From: Fragilariopsis cylindrus CCMP1102
Lineage: Eukaryota > Bacillariophyta > Bacillariophyceae > Bacillariales > Bacillariaceae
Length of the DNA stretch: 64,000 bases
Direction: 5' to 3'
Assembly (NCBI GenBank): GCA_900095095.1
Contig: FMBT01000363.1
Span: 1 to 64,000, forward strand
This document shows, in pieces, positions 32,401-44,000 of the stretch (the stretch's first letter is position 1; every line of letters begins with the position of its first letter). A program made the translations under genes and the position numbers. The notes beneath the pieces are model-generated. The model made no database searches and was not told the DNA's origin. It saw only the letters and a list, made by a program, of their open reading frames with translations.

Positions 32401-35382
32401 AATATCAGTCTCAATCTGTCTATGTCCTTTCTTCAATCTATACTCCGACTTTCTCAACAAATTAGAATCAATCACGATATTTTGTAGCTTCGATGGTACC
32501 TTCACTTTTTTACTTTTACTTGTATCATACTTCACTTTAGGCGAAGGACTAATTTTCAACGATCCACACAAACCTCCTGCACTAAATTTGATACCAAACC
32601 ATAAGGAGATGATAGCTGGTTGAATCAAAGTTTGCCAGTTAATTCCATGATGAATATTAAACCCAGGGTTTACACCAGTACTCAAAACAAAAACATTTCG
32701 TGGAAGATACAGGTTTAAAGTGATCGTCTGTAAAATAAGGTTGTAATTATTGTGAAGGAGGAAAAATAAATTGAGTGGGAAATACTTATTAAGGGATGAT
32801 AAAAATACAGTAAAAAGAGAACTGATGGAACATGTACTCACTCCAGAACTATGTGAAGCGTCCCATGATACCTCGAGATTTGCAATTCCTTGTCTTTCAT
32901 CTAAATGTCGTAAAAGATTTAATAGTTGAAGATGTTGTTGATCCTTAATAATGATTGCATCTAGTACGTATGCAGGAGGAGTTAGATTACTTAAGCATGT
33001 TAAAGGCACAAAACACAAACACAATCGAAATACATTTAAAAGAAACTAACCTGTATCATCGATGGTCGCAGGAGTTCCACGTGTATAAGCACGTGAATAC
33101 ACATCTTCATCATATTTGGGTTCATCTGTTGGTATGTGTGCGGGTGAAACACTCGCGGCTCTCTCTAAAAGATTTTTCAAACGAGGATTCTTCCCAATCC
33201 TATGTAAGAATACTTCTTCCTTTTGTTTCGCTAGATCGTATACCCAACCACCATCCTTTGCATATTCTTTCCAGTTGCCCTTGTATCTGTCCATCTTACG
33301 TGGATCGTGAGGTTTGATTGTAAAGGAGATTTCTTTCGTCCCTAGTAGAAAAGGGAACGATGATTGAGTAGTAGCTGCAGAACCCGCTTGTTGTTGTTGC
33401 ACACTTGTCCCCGGTGCATTTAGTGGAGCTTTAACATCGTTGTTCTTATTACCGATTGAGTTACCTCCAATACCGGCATCGGTAGGAATCGTACCGGCTT
33501 GATCTTTTTCTAGATCATTCTCACTGGCAACAAGGCCACATTTCAGACACCAATCAGCATTTGATATACTGTTCATTCTCTGGGTCATATAGTCATCCAA
33601 AGCGGGACCGTAAGGATGATGACGACGAGGTGGTTTTCCCAATCTCATAAACCATTTACAATGACGGCATTGGATAAGAGATGTATCTAGTATCGAATCC
33701 TGTAATGCATTATTGTCATTTGGTTCAAAGGGACCCTTTTCACCGTACGTAGGTTGAACCTCTATTGCTAACTTGTTTTCCATCATCTCACGTTGTTGTC
33801 GCCAAATTAGCATTGTAGGATCGGCAATGACATGACTCCTTCGACTGCTGCACGAACTCCCTTCATTATTACAAACATAACACCAACACTTCCCACAGAT
33901 ACCAGTACTGCCTTTCCCTCTTGGATAATGACGACACTTATTCATAAAATGCCGACCGACCGGTGCTCGTGGAGTACGTTGACGTGCAGTAGTAATAGTA
34001 GCACCATAACGTGCACCAACGGCGGCAGCAGCAGCAGCGCCAGCAGCTAGTGCAATAGCTGCCATCTTTCTCGCTGTAGCTGCTGTAGCAGCTTTAGCAG
34101 CATCAGCTTCAACTTTATGTGTATCTCGTAAAGATTTCCATGGTTGAATATTAGCTCTGGCACAACAATGATTATGTCTTGCTGAATTGGAGGATGACAA
34201 ATACCATGTTTGACAATCTTTTGCAGGAGAATCACATACGTAACAATAACAACAGTCACATACATTATTATTATTTTTCTTTGATAATAATACTTTTTTT
34301 TTGGTTCCCTTAAAGGCTTTATTATTATTATTTGATGATAATGATGTGGTTGTATCAATATTACTAAATATATTTTCAAGACAATCCTCACGACTATGTG
34401 GTAATTTCATTCCATTTATAACCGCTTCTAATACAACATCATCATCGTCATCGTCGTTTTTATCGTCGTTGTTATCGTCGTCACCAGCTGTAGCTGCGTG
34501 AGTAGTAGTTGCACTACCAGTAGTAACAATACGGGGAGGTGCACTTTTACGATTATTATTACGACGATCACGACGATCACGATTTGTTGTTATTGTTCTT
34601 GATTCTACGACTGCTGATACAACAACATCATCATTACCATAATTAGCAACATCAGCATTAGTTCTAGCACTTGATTCACGTTTAACGCGTTTAGTACTAG
34701 TAGTATTAGTATTAGTAGCAACATCCGATTTCTTGCGTTTCTTCTTTTTCGTTGAAGTAGTAAATGATGATGATGATGATGATGCCATCATTGCTGTACT
34801 TTGATCTTCATCCTTAACATCATCGTTGATTGACGATGTTGCAGCTACTGCAGCAGCAATAGTAGCAGTAGCAATAGCAACAGGAGATGATTGACCACAG
34901 GCATCACATTCAGATAATGTAGTTGGATTGTTTAATGTACAATGCAAACATTTCCATACTGTATTACTATCATTATTATCATTATCATTATTACCATCTT
35001 CAATTGGATTATAATCACATGCAATACAAATTGATGCACAATTATTATTCAATGATGTACAACGTGGACATTTCCATTTTGCTGGCATTTTCATATTCTG
35101 TTCGTCATCATCATCATCATCATCGTCATCGGTTGCAGTTAAATCCACCATATCATTGTTATTGTTATTGTCATTATTATTGTCATTATTATTTGCAGTT
35201 TTACTACTGCTACTACTACTACTTGTAACACTTTCTTTGATTGCATCTTCTTTTTCTTCTTTTCGTGTTTTCTCTTCGGCGACGGCAAGGTTCTCAGAAG
35301 CAACACCAATAGTGACAGTCCTAACGGTAGTTCTTTTGGGATTTATTTTTCTTCTTCGTCCATCTATTTTTGTTTGTGCCAT
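29413..35382 (-). CDS. SNF2-family helicase with RanBP2-type and other zinc-binding motifs
   Basis: Six exons: 35382-33051, 32960-32842, 32727-31540, 31402-30798, 30670-30053 and 29899-29413. Introns (90, 114, 137, 127 and 153 bp) are GT-AG and every join is in frame, giving 1782 aa. Joins rebuild motifs, e.g. GGTLV|ICPVSLVGQW and AIGRV|HRLGQKREV. The N terminus has two RanBP2-like fingers (KWKCPRCTSLNNNCASICIAC and VWKCLHC...CDAC) and Cys clusters such as CDCCYCYVCD. The ATPase has motif I QEMGLGKT (about 1130), Walker B ADEGH (about 1294), VTGTPLS and GAVGINLTQA. SNF2 enzymes remodel chromatin or DNA-repair complexes in the nucleus. The lobe arrangement resembles Rad5/HLTF-like proteins, but no RING finger was seen between the lobes. 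The N-terminal 750 residues are full of Asp/Asn/Thr/Ser tracts. The last exon ends in an acidic tail with APDQ/APDH repeats. Confidence 0.9.
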
Positions 35383-35997
35383 GCTTATTATTTGTTACGC
35401 TACCTACTATTACTGTATTGTACTGTATTGAATTGAATTGAATTGAATTAAATTAAATTAAATTAAATTAAATTGAATTGAATTGAATACTGGAGAAATG
35501 ATTTCTATTTTGATTTTAATTTCTATCTTTATTGGACTTTGAAAAACACAAAACGACAACGACAACAAGCAATAGATAGAAAGAAATTATGCGTCAGGTG
35601 TGAGAGAGCAGCGATTTCAACTTCAGACTTTTTTTTCTCACAAAAAATGTTTCGAAGCAGTGTTTTTCTTCTTGTTCCTTACCTTTCAAGATTTTTGATA
35701 TTCAACAACAACAACAACAAGGTTTGTTTAGTTTGTTTGTTTGAGACCGATACAACTGAAAGCACTTAAAAGGCACTTTGCTGGTTGTTTTGCTACTTAT
35801 GCTGTGATCGGAGACTTCCTCGTCAGATCAAATAAAAATAGTACCCCTGTTAGCAGTAACGTTACACGGTACCGTAGTACTGTAGTAAAATCAACAAAAA
35901 TATCTTCATTACAGTAGTGTATGCTTTGTCCGACAAAATGCGCCCCCAAGCAACAATCATTACAGTATTTAAGAAGCCACAATTCTTCAAGTTCTCG
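35383..35997. other. Intergenic upstream of the SNF2 gene
   Basis: Contains an AATTG/AATTA pentamer array at about 35424-35489, directly in the presumed promoter or 5' leader of the SNF2 gene. No gene seen. It ends at the 3-bp CTG target duplication of the transposon. Confidence 0.6.
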
Positions 35998-36000
35998 CTG

Positions 36001-36200
36001 GAGCATCCGGTAATGACATTTCATTCGTTGAACTATTAATTTTCATCGCGCGCGACCAAAGGGGGGCAGTGGTTTGAAAAAACAGATAATATAACGCCCC
36101 CTCTCATAAGCATGTTTTTTTTCGCACGATTGATCATTCGTGCGAAATTTTTTCGCGTTTTTTCGCACGAATGATCATTCGTGCGAAATTTTTTCGCGAA
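36001..36200 (+). repeat. Left terminal inverted repeat with palindromes
   Basis: Starts GAGCATCCGGTAATGA, then TCGCGCGCGACCAAA with a G-run, then an imperfect (36121-36146) and a perfect (36162-36187) 26-bp palindrome built on TTCGCACGAATGATCATTCG. These look like subterminal transposase binding sites. Confidence 0.85.
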
Positions 36201-36606
36201 AATACAAAAGTGAAATTTATTTTAGTATAATTAAAATATTTCTAAGCGATCAAATTACTATGCCCCCCCTAGAATTATTGTGTCGCATGTGTCACATCTA
36301 ATTTTAAATAGAATTCACACGGGATTAGAAAGCCGTTGTATAGCACAAAAGCGCTGGCATTGCTGGTGAAATGACGTTACCTTATTCCCGGGTCAAATAA
36401 CCGACGGAGTTGTCTCTTAGTCATTTCTTTTCTTACAACACGGTTCTAACGCTTACAAAAAAATGACTTTTCTTACAACACGGTGTATCGCCTGAAAAAG
36501 CAAAAAAGCACTTCAAACGCACTAATACTGTATAGTTGACAGGCTGACAAAAACCACACTTGTTTTATTAAACTTGTTTTTTTAATTCCATTTTTGTCCA
36601 TTGACA

Positions 36607-38201
36607 ATGGCAAGAACAGCGGCTACAAACAAACAAACCCTTACAGCATTAGAGGAGTACAGTCGGTTACCTGATTTTCGTAAGAGACTAACTTGGCTCT
36701 ATTACAGAGGAGAAGAGACACACAATAGAGAAGGATTGAACGGTTACGACGTTCCTGGTAGTGCGACTGACTTTTTATCTTGTGGTACAATAAAAGACTA
36801 CATTGTAAAATCTACCTTTCGATACTGGGCTAAAGTGAGTACACAATATTTAATAACAATCCGTCTTTGCCTAATTATTAGGTATGTATGTTTTCTTTTC
36901 TCATCCTATCTTGTTTTATTATATTAAATTTTATTTTATAGAAAGCTGCTGCACTTTCATCACAGCTTCACGAACAAGGAAGTGAGATTGTAGAACCTGA
37001 TCTTCCACCAAAGAAAAGAAAAGGAGCATCAAAAGAGGACGAATCCGAATCAGAATACGAATCGGAAGGACAAGTACAAGAAGATATAGAAGAAGACTAC
37101 AACAGCGAGATCGAATCTGAAACTGAATCGATACAACAAGAAGTTTCTTTCGCAACCATGCCAACGAAAAAGCCTCCTATTGGCTCTCCACAAGCCAGCT
37201 CAATGAAGAAAGCTCCTGCAAAAAAGAAACTTGATGACATCACTGGTGCAATAGGAGCACCGATTGCAAATGGCATTGCAGCTCCTATTGTTCAAGGTGA
37301 ATTCTTGTCAAGATGTCGCCGGACTAGAAAAAGATTCAATCATTATCATATTCGAATTCTCTGGAACAACTATGTGGCAGCTGAAGACATTATGTTTGAA
37401 TGGAAGGACAAGCATACTTTGAAAGTGGTCATCTATGATCCGATTTGGTGGTCTGACCCTGAGTATCAAGCAGCATTCGATGCTGAACATGGTAAAGAGA
37501 GTAATCTAATTGAAAGTATGATTGATTTTCAAGAAGAAAGGAAGGAAAAAGTACCAGGGCAAGATGCAAAGCGTACAGGGAATAGTGGCTACTTTACTTT
37601 TGGAGAACCTATGTCTATCAAAGAAGAAGATGATACAAGTATCATGCCAAAAACAATCACACATAAAGGCATCGATGGAATGTATATTGTTATCAAAGTT
37701 CGAGTTGCTCCTGATAGCAAGGCTGAAGAAGAGAGCACACCTCGAAAGGCAAAGAGTTCTGCTGATGCTGCTGCTACTATTGGTACTGGTAAGAATTTTA
37801 AAAATGTTAGACAAAGAGATGATGATGAAGATAAGGATGATGATATGGGTGTTACAGGTAGTGAGGCGGAGGAAGTACGACCACCCACTAAACAATATGT
37901 TAAACCACCCGCGCCCTCTCAACCACCTGCTCCACCTGCTCCACCTTTGCCTATTCCTGATCCACAGGCTAACTCTCAACTTGCTGCTAACGAAGCCAAG
38001 GGACCTGTATCAGATTCAGATGTTTCTAGTTCTAATTCTGATGGTGATTGGTCTAATGATTCCATTCAAGTGGATGAACAAGAACCAGTTTCTAGTCTTC
38101 AAGTAGCAGCCAAGGATTGGAGGAAAGAAGAAATCGATGGACCTCCGAAGGACGAAGAAGAAGTAGTTGATGATAACAAAGATTTACCTGAAGGATATTG
38201 A
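36607..38201 (+). CDS. Transposon accessory protein, unknown function
   Basis: Two exons, 36607-36834 and 36942-38201, with a 107-bp GTGAGT...ATAG intron. The join ...TFRYWAK|KAAALSSQ is in frame and the product is 495 aa. The N terminus (about 75 residues) is compact and may be DNA-binding. Then come an acidic Glu/Ser region with a KKRK cluster, a folded-looking block of about 150 residues (RCRRTRKRFNHYHIRILWNN through GMYIVIKVRVAP), and an acidic Pro/Ser tail. No known domain is recognised. Two-gene Harbinger elements carry a transposase plus a Myb-like protein, so this may be the functional equivalent, although no Myb motif was seen. After the TGA at 38199 the same frame stays open for 38 more codons of similar acidic composition, to TAA at 38318. 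Confidence 0.7.
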
Positions 38202-38740
38202 CTATTGGAAGAGGGAAATTCATCTGTCAGTACTATCGATTCTTTGGACGTAGATCCTCTTGCTACATTACAAGAAGGTTTAGATGAAATTGAAAGGGAA
38301 ATAAACAACTATACGTAAATTGGGATTGGGAATGATAATATTGTAACTCTTTTAAGTAAAAAGAAATCCCTAGGGGAGTTACTTGTAATATTAATCATAG
38401 AAAAAAATGAAAAAGAAATCGTATCATACATAAGCTCTAAATTAGAACGATTTTACATTTCACATTTTTTGCACCTCTAGTAGCAGCTTAAGTAGTAGTT
38501 GTAGTACAAAATAGTAGTATCAATAGAATTTTTTTCAATGTCCTTTAGTACGTTTCCTCTGCTGTAGTCACACATTGCTGTTTTGATGAGGCTACAGGTA
38601 TGTTTGAAAATAAAAAATAAAATTAAAAACATGCTAAAAATATTGAAAGTTCTACTCAATTGTAGATGAAACTAAATATATAGGAATGATTGTAACAGTC
38701 TGCACATTCTACTATACCTCCCCTTCCACCCGCTTGTGAC

Positions 38741-39691
38741 CTAAATAGTAAGGTGACCCATATAATATTCAACATCAAACTCACCACCATCAAACAATTG
38801 ATCACCTCCAATCATAAATTTCAGTTGAGTGATAACTAATATTGCATCAAAACAAACCTGATGTTTGTACAACGTATGCTCCTCACTTGTCTCGTTATGA
38901 CGAAAATGGCTATTCAGTACGTTGAATTGTTTCATTCTACTGAATATTGTTTCTTGTCTTCCTCTAAAGATACTTTTTTGCTTTCTAACTTTTCGATTGT
39001 CACCAGCCTGTGGTTTCATTTGTCTTTGATCGCCACCAGTGCAACCATCAATTTCAACAGGTTCGTCTTCCGGAATAGCAGTTCCTAGATTCTCTTTAAA
39101 TATTGTTGTTTCACTTTCTCCTGAGAAATGGGGACCAGACGCATAACAAATATTATCTGAATGAATTGCAATTGCAACATTATATTTCACACCAGGTCCA
39201 TTGAATTTCACAGCATACCATTTTCTGTCCCAGGGATATGGCTCATTGATCCCGAAATCGCATGCATCATCAGTCAAAAAGGATCGTTTAAACCCAACTC
39301 TTGTTTCAGGAGGCGCATTTATAAATCTATTTTCTATTAAAATTAATTTTGGTTTCAATTCTGCTATGCATTCTACTATGTGCCAAGCCTTCTCCCTGAA
39401 CGTTTTAACACTTGGCCAGCCAACAATAGCACAGTGCACTTCTTCTGTTGAATAAACTTTCATAAAAAGAAGGCCATATAACAAGTGCTTACGAAAAACA
39501 TCTTCGTCAATATGATTTTGAATTTCATTCCAAATAGCTGTTACGACTGTACTGTTAGCACCAAACAATGATTTAAAACGAGCTTGTTTATCTTTTGATT
39601 CCCATTTGCGACTTGTCGGGAAACCAAGAACCGCTCGAGCGGTATCCTCAATCGATTTAATATCTTTTTTTGTAGGGGAAAACAACACCAT
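38741..39691 (-). CDS. DDE transposase, Harbinger/IS5-like (DDE_Tnp_4 type)
   Basis: A 316-aa protein starting MVLFSPTKKDIKSIEDTAR. The core matches the endonuclease family common in diatoms and oomycetes. TDDACDFGINEPYPWDRKWY holds the first Asp, followed by KFNGPGVKYNVAI and the SGPHFSG block. The second Asp is in PVEIDGCTGGD (usual form VEADRGYRG). The Glu is in RGRQETIFSRMKQFNVL, followed by SHFRH and VITQLKF. The family cuts and joins its element ends in the nucleus. The ORF is uninterrupted and lies inside the terminal repeats, converging on the accessory ORF. The DG-C-TGG variant of the usual D-RGYRG is the one unusual motif. Confidence 0.88.
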   Translation of the reverse strand: MVLFSPTKKDIKSIEDTARAVLGFPTSRKWESKDKQARFKSLFGANSTVVTAIWNEIQNHIDEDVFRKHLLYGLLFMKVYSTEEVHCAIVGWPSVKTFREKAWHIVECIAELKPKLILIENRFINAPPETRVGFKRSFLTDDACDFGINEPYPWDRKWYAVKFNGPGVKYNVAIAIHSDNICYASGPHFSGESETTIFKENLGTAIPEDEPVEIDGCTGGDQRQMKPQAGDNRKVRKQKSIFRGRQETIFSRMKQFNVLNSHFRHNETSEEHTLYKHQVCFDAILVITQLKFMIGGDQLFDGGEFDVEYYMGHLTI

Positions 39692-40204
39692 TGTAACTAT
39701 AATATTATTTTGTGAAGCTTGGTTAGCGATAACAACAGGGCAATGTTGATACCGTGTTAGAAAAAATGTTTGCTGTGGTTTTTAAAAAAGTGCAATCCCG
39801 TGTAAAATACGCGTCTTTTCTTACATCTTCGATTTTCAAACTCCAAACATAACTTCGTACATTTTTATAACATCTAATAGTAACCCGGATTTAATCACTT
39901 GTCAACCCTTCTTCGCCATTCATTTGAAAATAAAAAAACTATAAAAGATCTAAATGGTACAACCCTGTTGAAATGAAATTATTCTTCAAATTTTGTGGAC
40001 TACCCCCTATGAAATCAGTTTCAGTACTGCACGTGTCTGTAGAATTCTACGTGGAATTTGATAATATTTTCGATTTGAGACAAAATTTGAATCAAAAATA
40101 TAATTAAAAAAGTGATCGAGCTAGTCGAATATTTTTCTAGGGTATTAGGTAATTTAAATAACTAGAAATATTTATTTATTTTTTGCATTTGTGCGAATTT
40201 TTTT

Positions 40205-40404
40205 CGCAAAATTTCGCACGAATGATCATTCGTGCGAAATTTTTTCGCAAAATTTCGCACGATTGATCATTCGTGCGAAAAATTCGCACGAATGAAAGTT
40301 TTTGGGGACTGAAAATACATTAAAGAGAGAAAGAACGCCCCCTTTTGAACGCGCGCGACTAAAAAGACGTTTTCTAACCAATGAAATTTCATTACCGGAT
40401 GCTC
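40205..40404 (-). repeat. Right terminal inverted repeat with palindromes
   Basis: Mirror of the left end: perfect palindrome at 40213-40238, imperfect one at 40254-40279, then the GCGCGCGACT block near 40351-40360 and the terminal TCATTACCGGATGCTC. The order of perfect and imperfect palindromes is inverted relative to the left end, as expected of an inverted repeat. Confidence 0.85.
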
Positions 40405-40407
40405 CTG

Positions 40408-41035
40408 CGTATAATGTGTCAAAGAATTGAATAAATTAGTTTTTCTTTTTCTGTGTCATTTCAACGAAAATTTAACATTTTCAAGCTGTATGGAATTTGT
40501 ACTGTTTTTTCACATACTGTACAGTCTTACGTAAAAGTATACAGGATTCACTTGTTTTTAGAGAAAGTATACCAAATACGAATACTTTTCAAAAGTACCA
40601 GTGTGTACTGATGTGTACTTTCTTATACTAGTTCTACTGTAATTTATTAGTACTCGGTTGTACTCAGTGAAAAGTATACAAAATTGAACAGCCCCTCGTA
40701 TACTTTTCAGACACGTACTGCTTAATCTATAGTACTATTAATTACTTAGAGGGTACCGACCAAAACTAAAGAAAAATGTCCATCAGCGCACAAAATTTGG
40801 AATTTTCACAGTTTTAATTTACTGCGTATTACAATTAACTACTTAGAGGGACAGTTTTACCCACCAAAATTAGAGAAAAAATGTCCATCAGCGCACAAAA
40901 TTCAGAATTTTCACCGCTTTAATTTGCTTTGCACTAGCTAGCTGCTGTAGCTACTGTAGGTTCATCCATTCATAAAATACTATTTACTGTCATTCATCCA
41001 TAGAATATCAATCATCGTATTGTTATCATCTCAAC
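40408..41035. other. Upstream region of recombinase: GTATAC motifs and a tandem duplication
   Basis: Rich in AAAGTATAC / GTATACTTT motifs (about 40533, 40565, 40669-40679 and 40698-40708). Then comes a tandem duplication of about 100 bp: ACTTAGAGGG and CCATCAGCGCACAAAATT recur near 40743/40841 and 40779/40889. No other gene seen. Confidence 0.7.
40669..40708. repeat. 11-bp inverted repeat, candidate recombinase site (left)
   Basis: GAAAAGTATAC at 40669-40679 and its exact reverse complement GTATACTTTTC at 40698-40708 are separated by 18 bp. Inverted arms of this length around a spacer are the layout of tyrosine-recombinase sites, although most known spacers are shorter (6-8 bp). The same 11-mer recurs past the end of the recombinase gene. 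Confidence 0.5.
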
Positions 41036-44000
41036 ATGCCAAATGGAACACAAACAGGTCGCTACTATGCTCATGATAGAAACACTAATGATAGTGCTCC
41101 TATTATTGGAGCAAGTTTAGCTCTACCCGACGACCATAAGGAAATGTGTAACAAAACAGCAAAGTATGATATGGATGACAAGTGTAGGACCAATTATCGT
41201 AACAGACTTAATGCAATCATGAAATATTGGAAGGAACATCTCCCTGAATATTATGCAATTGGTGTAGATGATGTAAGCACAGCTGATCAGCATGACAAAA
41301 CAAAGTATTTCTTTAAAGGTAAATACAAGAAAGATCTTGTCTATGATGGACTGAATGCTGAATATTTTTTGTACTTCTTGACGAAGACCAAGACGAAACC
41401 CGATAAAAAATTGAAGAGTTGGGATGATCTTAGAAAGTACAAGGATGCTATTATGTGGGGATCTAAGACTGCGGACAAACCACTTCCTATATCCTTTTAT
41501 AGAAAGATTGAAAAATTCCTTAAAGGATATAAAAAAGAGTTTACAAATGCAAAGAAGAAAGGAAATACGGAAGATAACACTAGTGATCCAATTCCAATGA
41601 CACTATATGTTCTGGTTCTACAATGGGCATTAGATACAAACAATACCATGGTTTGGTTCTGGACGTTGTCTCAGTGGAACTGTATGGCAAGATCAGCGTC
41701 AATAGATCCACTTCATTTTGGCAATTTTAGCCTTGGTGTTGATTCTATTGTTGTGAAATATGATGACTCAAAAGCAGATAAAAATGCTGAACGCTTATCA
41801 GAAAAGAATATATTTGCTAATCCTTATGATTGGCGTTTATGCTTTTGGACAGGGTTATGCATTTGGATTTCATTACGGGGAGAAGAAAAGTTGAAGGGAA
41901 ACAGCAAACTATTCCTAACCAAAGGTGTTAAGGATGGTACAGCTTCTGCTAATTATTGTGAACAACTTATTTCAGTTGTAGCACCTCATAAAGTAGAAGT
42001 TGAAAATCACATGGAAGAAAAACAACTCAATGCTTATAGCTTTCGCAAAGGATCATCTACTTATGCTGTTGCTGGTACAACAGTCCCAGCACCGTCACTC
42101 AATTCAATTGCTAGAAGAGGTGAATGGAGTATAGGAAAGGTATTAGACTGTTATTGGCACTTTGGGAGTGTGGGAGATCAATATCTTGGTCGAGTTTTGA
42201 GCGGATTAGATGCCAACTCAGATCAATTTGATACGTTGCCCCCACATTGGAATATGACTAATCCAATGAAAAATGATGACATTAAAAGTGGTATGGACAT
42301 TATGTTCGGGGGTATTCTTGAAGAACATCAATGTTTTGTCCCTATCTTGGTAAGATCTTTTGCTTGTTTTGTCTATCATTCAAACTCATTACGAGAACAA
42401 ACGAAGATACCTGGTCATGATTTCAATAATATTAGTATTCTTCATCATCTAAACCATCAATTATTAGACAGATTAAAAACTCTTGTTACTCTTGATCCAA
42501 CCGATGGTGTAATGACAGTTACAACTGGTATTCCCCCGCACATTAATCACACACGATCAATCCAGGAAGTTCTTGGTATTGTTAAAGAGTTTAGAGATAA
42601 TCAACAATCACAAACAGCTGAACTTAGAGCAGCTATTCATGATGAGTTTGAGGACCGCACTTTAGAATCAGGCCATCCTACAAATGAACGTATTCAAATG
42701 ATATTTACTGAGGTTGAACGAAGATACAATGAAAATCTTGATGAGCGAATTGAAAATCTTGTTGAACGCCTAGGTGGTAGTGGTAGTGCCAATAATGTAT
42801 CTGCATCAGCAGCAGCAACATCTCAGGTACAAACTGCAGGTGCAGCAGCAGATATGCTATTTACATATGGTGGACATTTTTATTTTGTCCCCAAACATTT
42901 CGCTTTTCCTACAGCAGCTACTCTAAAAGCTGGTATTGTTTTTTGGTTCTGTGGTATGGATGCATCAACAACTGGGAAACGCATTCGTCCCTTTAGAAAT
43001 TTGAAGCAGAAATCACTACCAACAACTACATTAAGAACAACGTTCAAACTGCATTGGTGTCCAATATTTAGATACTTAGAAAAGCATGTATCATTATCAT
43101 TACCAGAAGATTTTGATTTAATAACAAATAATGATCTTAAAATATATCATAATGAATGTATTAAAGTACTAAGAGAGAGGGTTTCTTTTTGTTTTAAAAA
43201 TGGAAAGAATAAAGCACTGAATTGGGTAGTATCAACATGGTCAAAACATATTCTTCCCTCATTCGTAAGAAAAAATGGCAATGATTGTGATAAAGAATTG
43301 TTGTTACCTTCTCTTACTAATCGTAACAATCCTAGTCAAGAACAGAAGAAAAGAAAAAGAACCCCATCCACTACTGTGCGTCATCGAATCCGCCAACAAC
43401 GCAGAAATACCACTACTACTACCACTACTACTACTACTACTGCTACTGCTGCTGCTACTACTGCTGCTGCTGCTGCTGCTACTACTACTACTACTACTAA
43501 TAGTAATAACAACAACACTACCACCACTACCACCACTACCACCACCACCACCAGCCGTAAAAATAATAGTAGTAATCATCAAAACCAACGCTGTATTAAT
43601 ACAAATAATATTAATCGTGGCACACAGCGTCGTTCTCAACAAGCTGAATTTGGTCGTATTAATAATGATAACATGAGACGACAACTCCAAGCACAAGCAG
43701 AAGCTTCCCACCAGCAACAACTTCTACTAAGAGGTCGTACTACTACTACTACTGCTACTACTACTACTACTGCAAATAATAATGGTAATAGCGTGCCTCC
43801 TACTGATGTTGCTACTGCAGCTTTAGAATCTTTAGCTAATGCAGATGCTGGCAATACTACTGATCGTAGAGGAGAAATTGCAAGATGTGATATACCAGGC
43901 TGCGGTTGTACTAATCAACTTTACAAATGCCGCAATAATAACAACAACTGCAAGAAGTACGTACATCATCTACCTTGCCGTATGACCAACAACTTATTCG

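Larger units (their letters stand above)
36001..40404. mobile_element. Harbinger/IS5-like DNA transposon, 4.4 kb, complete ends
   Basis: The left end GAGCATCCGGTAATGACATT (36001) is matched by its reverse complement ending at 40404, with one mismatch in the first 25 bp. CTG stands on both sides (35998-36000 and 40405-40407), a 3-bp target duplication. Similarity continues inward for about 190 bp and includes two copies at each end of a 26-bp palindrome, TTCGCACGAATGA.TCATTCGTGCGAA. Inside are a spliced plus-strand ORF (36607-38201) and a minus-strand DDE transposase (38741-39691), converging. Two genes and a 3-bp duplication fit the PIF/Harbinger group, but CTG is not the usual TWA target. 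The ends are intact, but the first ORF has an in-frame TGA, so autonomy is doubtful. Confidence 0.88.

Noticed and set aside
34923-35228. Tyr/His-rich plus-strand ORF
   Set aside because: Antisense of trinucleotide repeats in exon 1 of the SNF2 gene.
43275-43676. Leu-rich plus-strand ORF inside the recombinase gene
   Set aside because: Out-of-frame reading of the ACT/ACC repeats of the recombinase.
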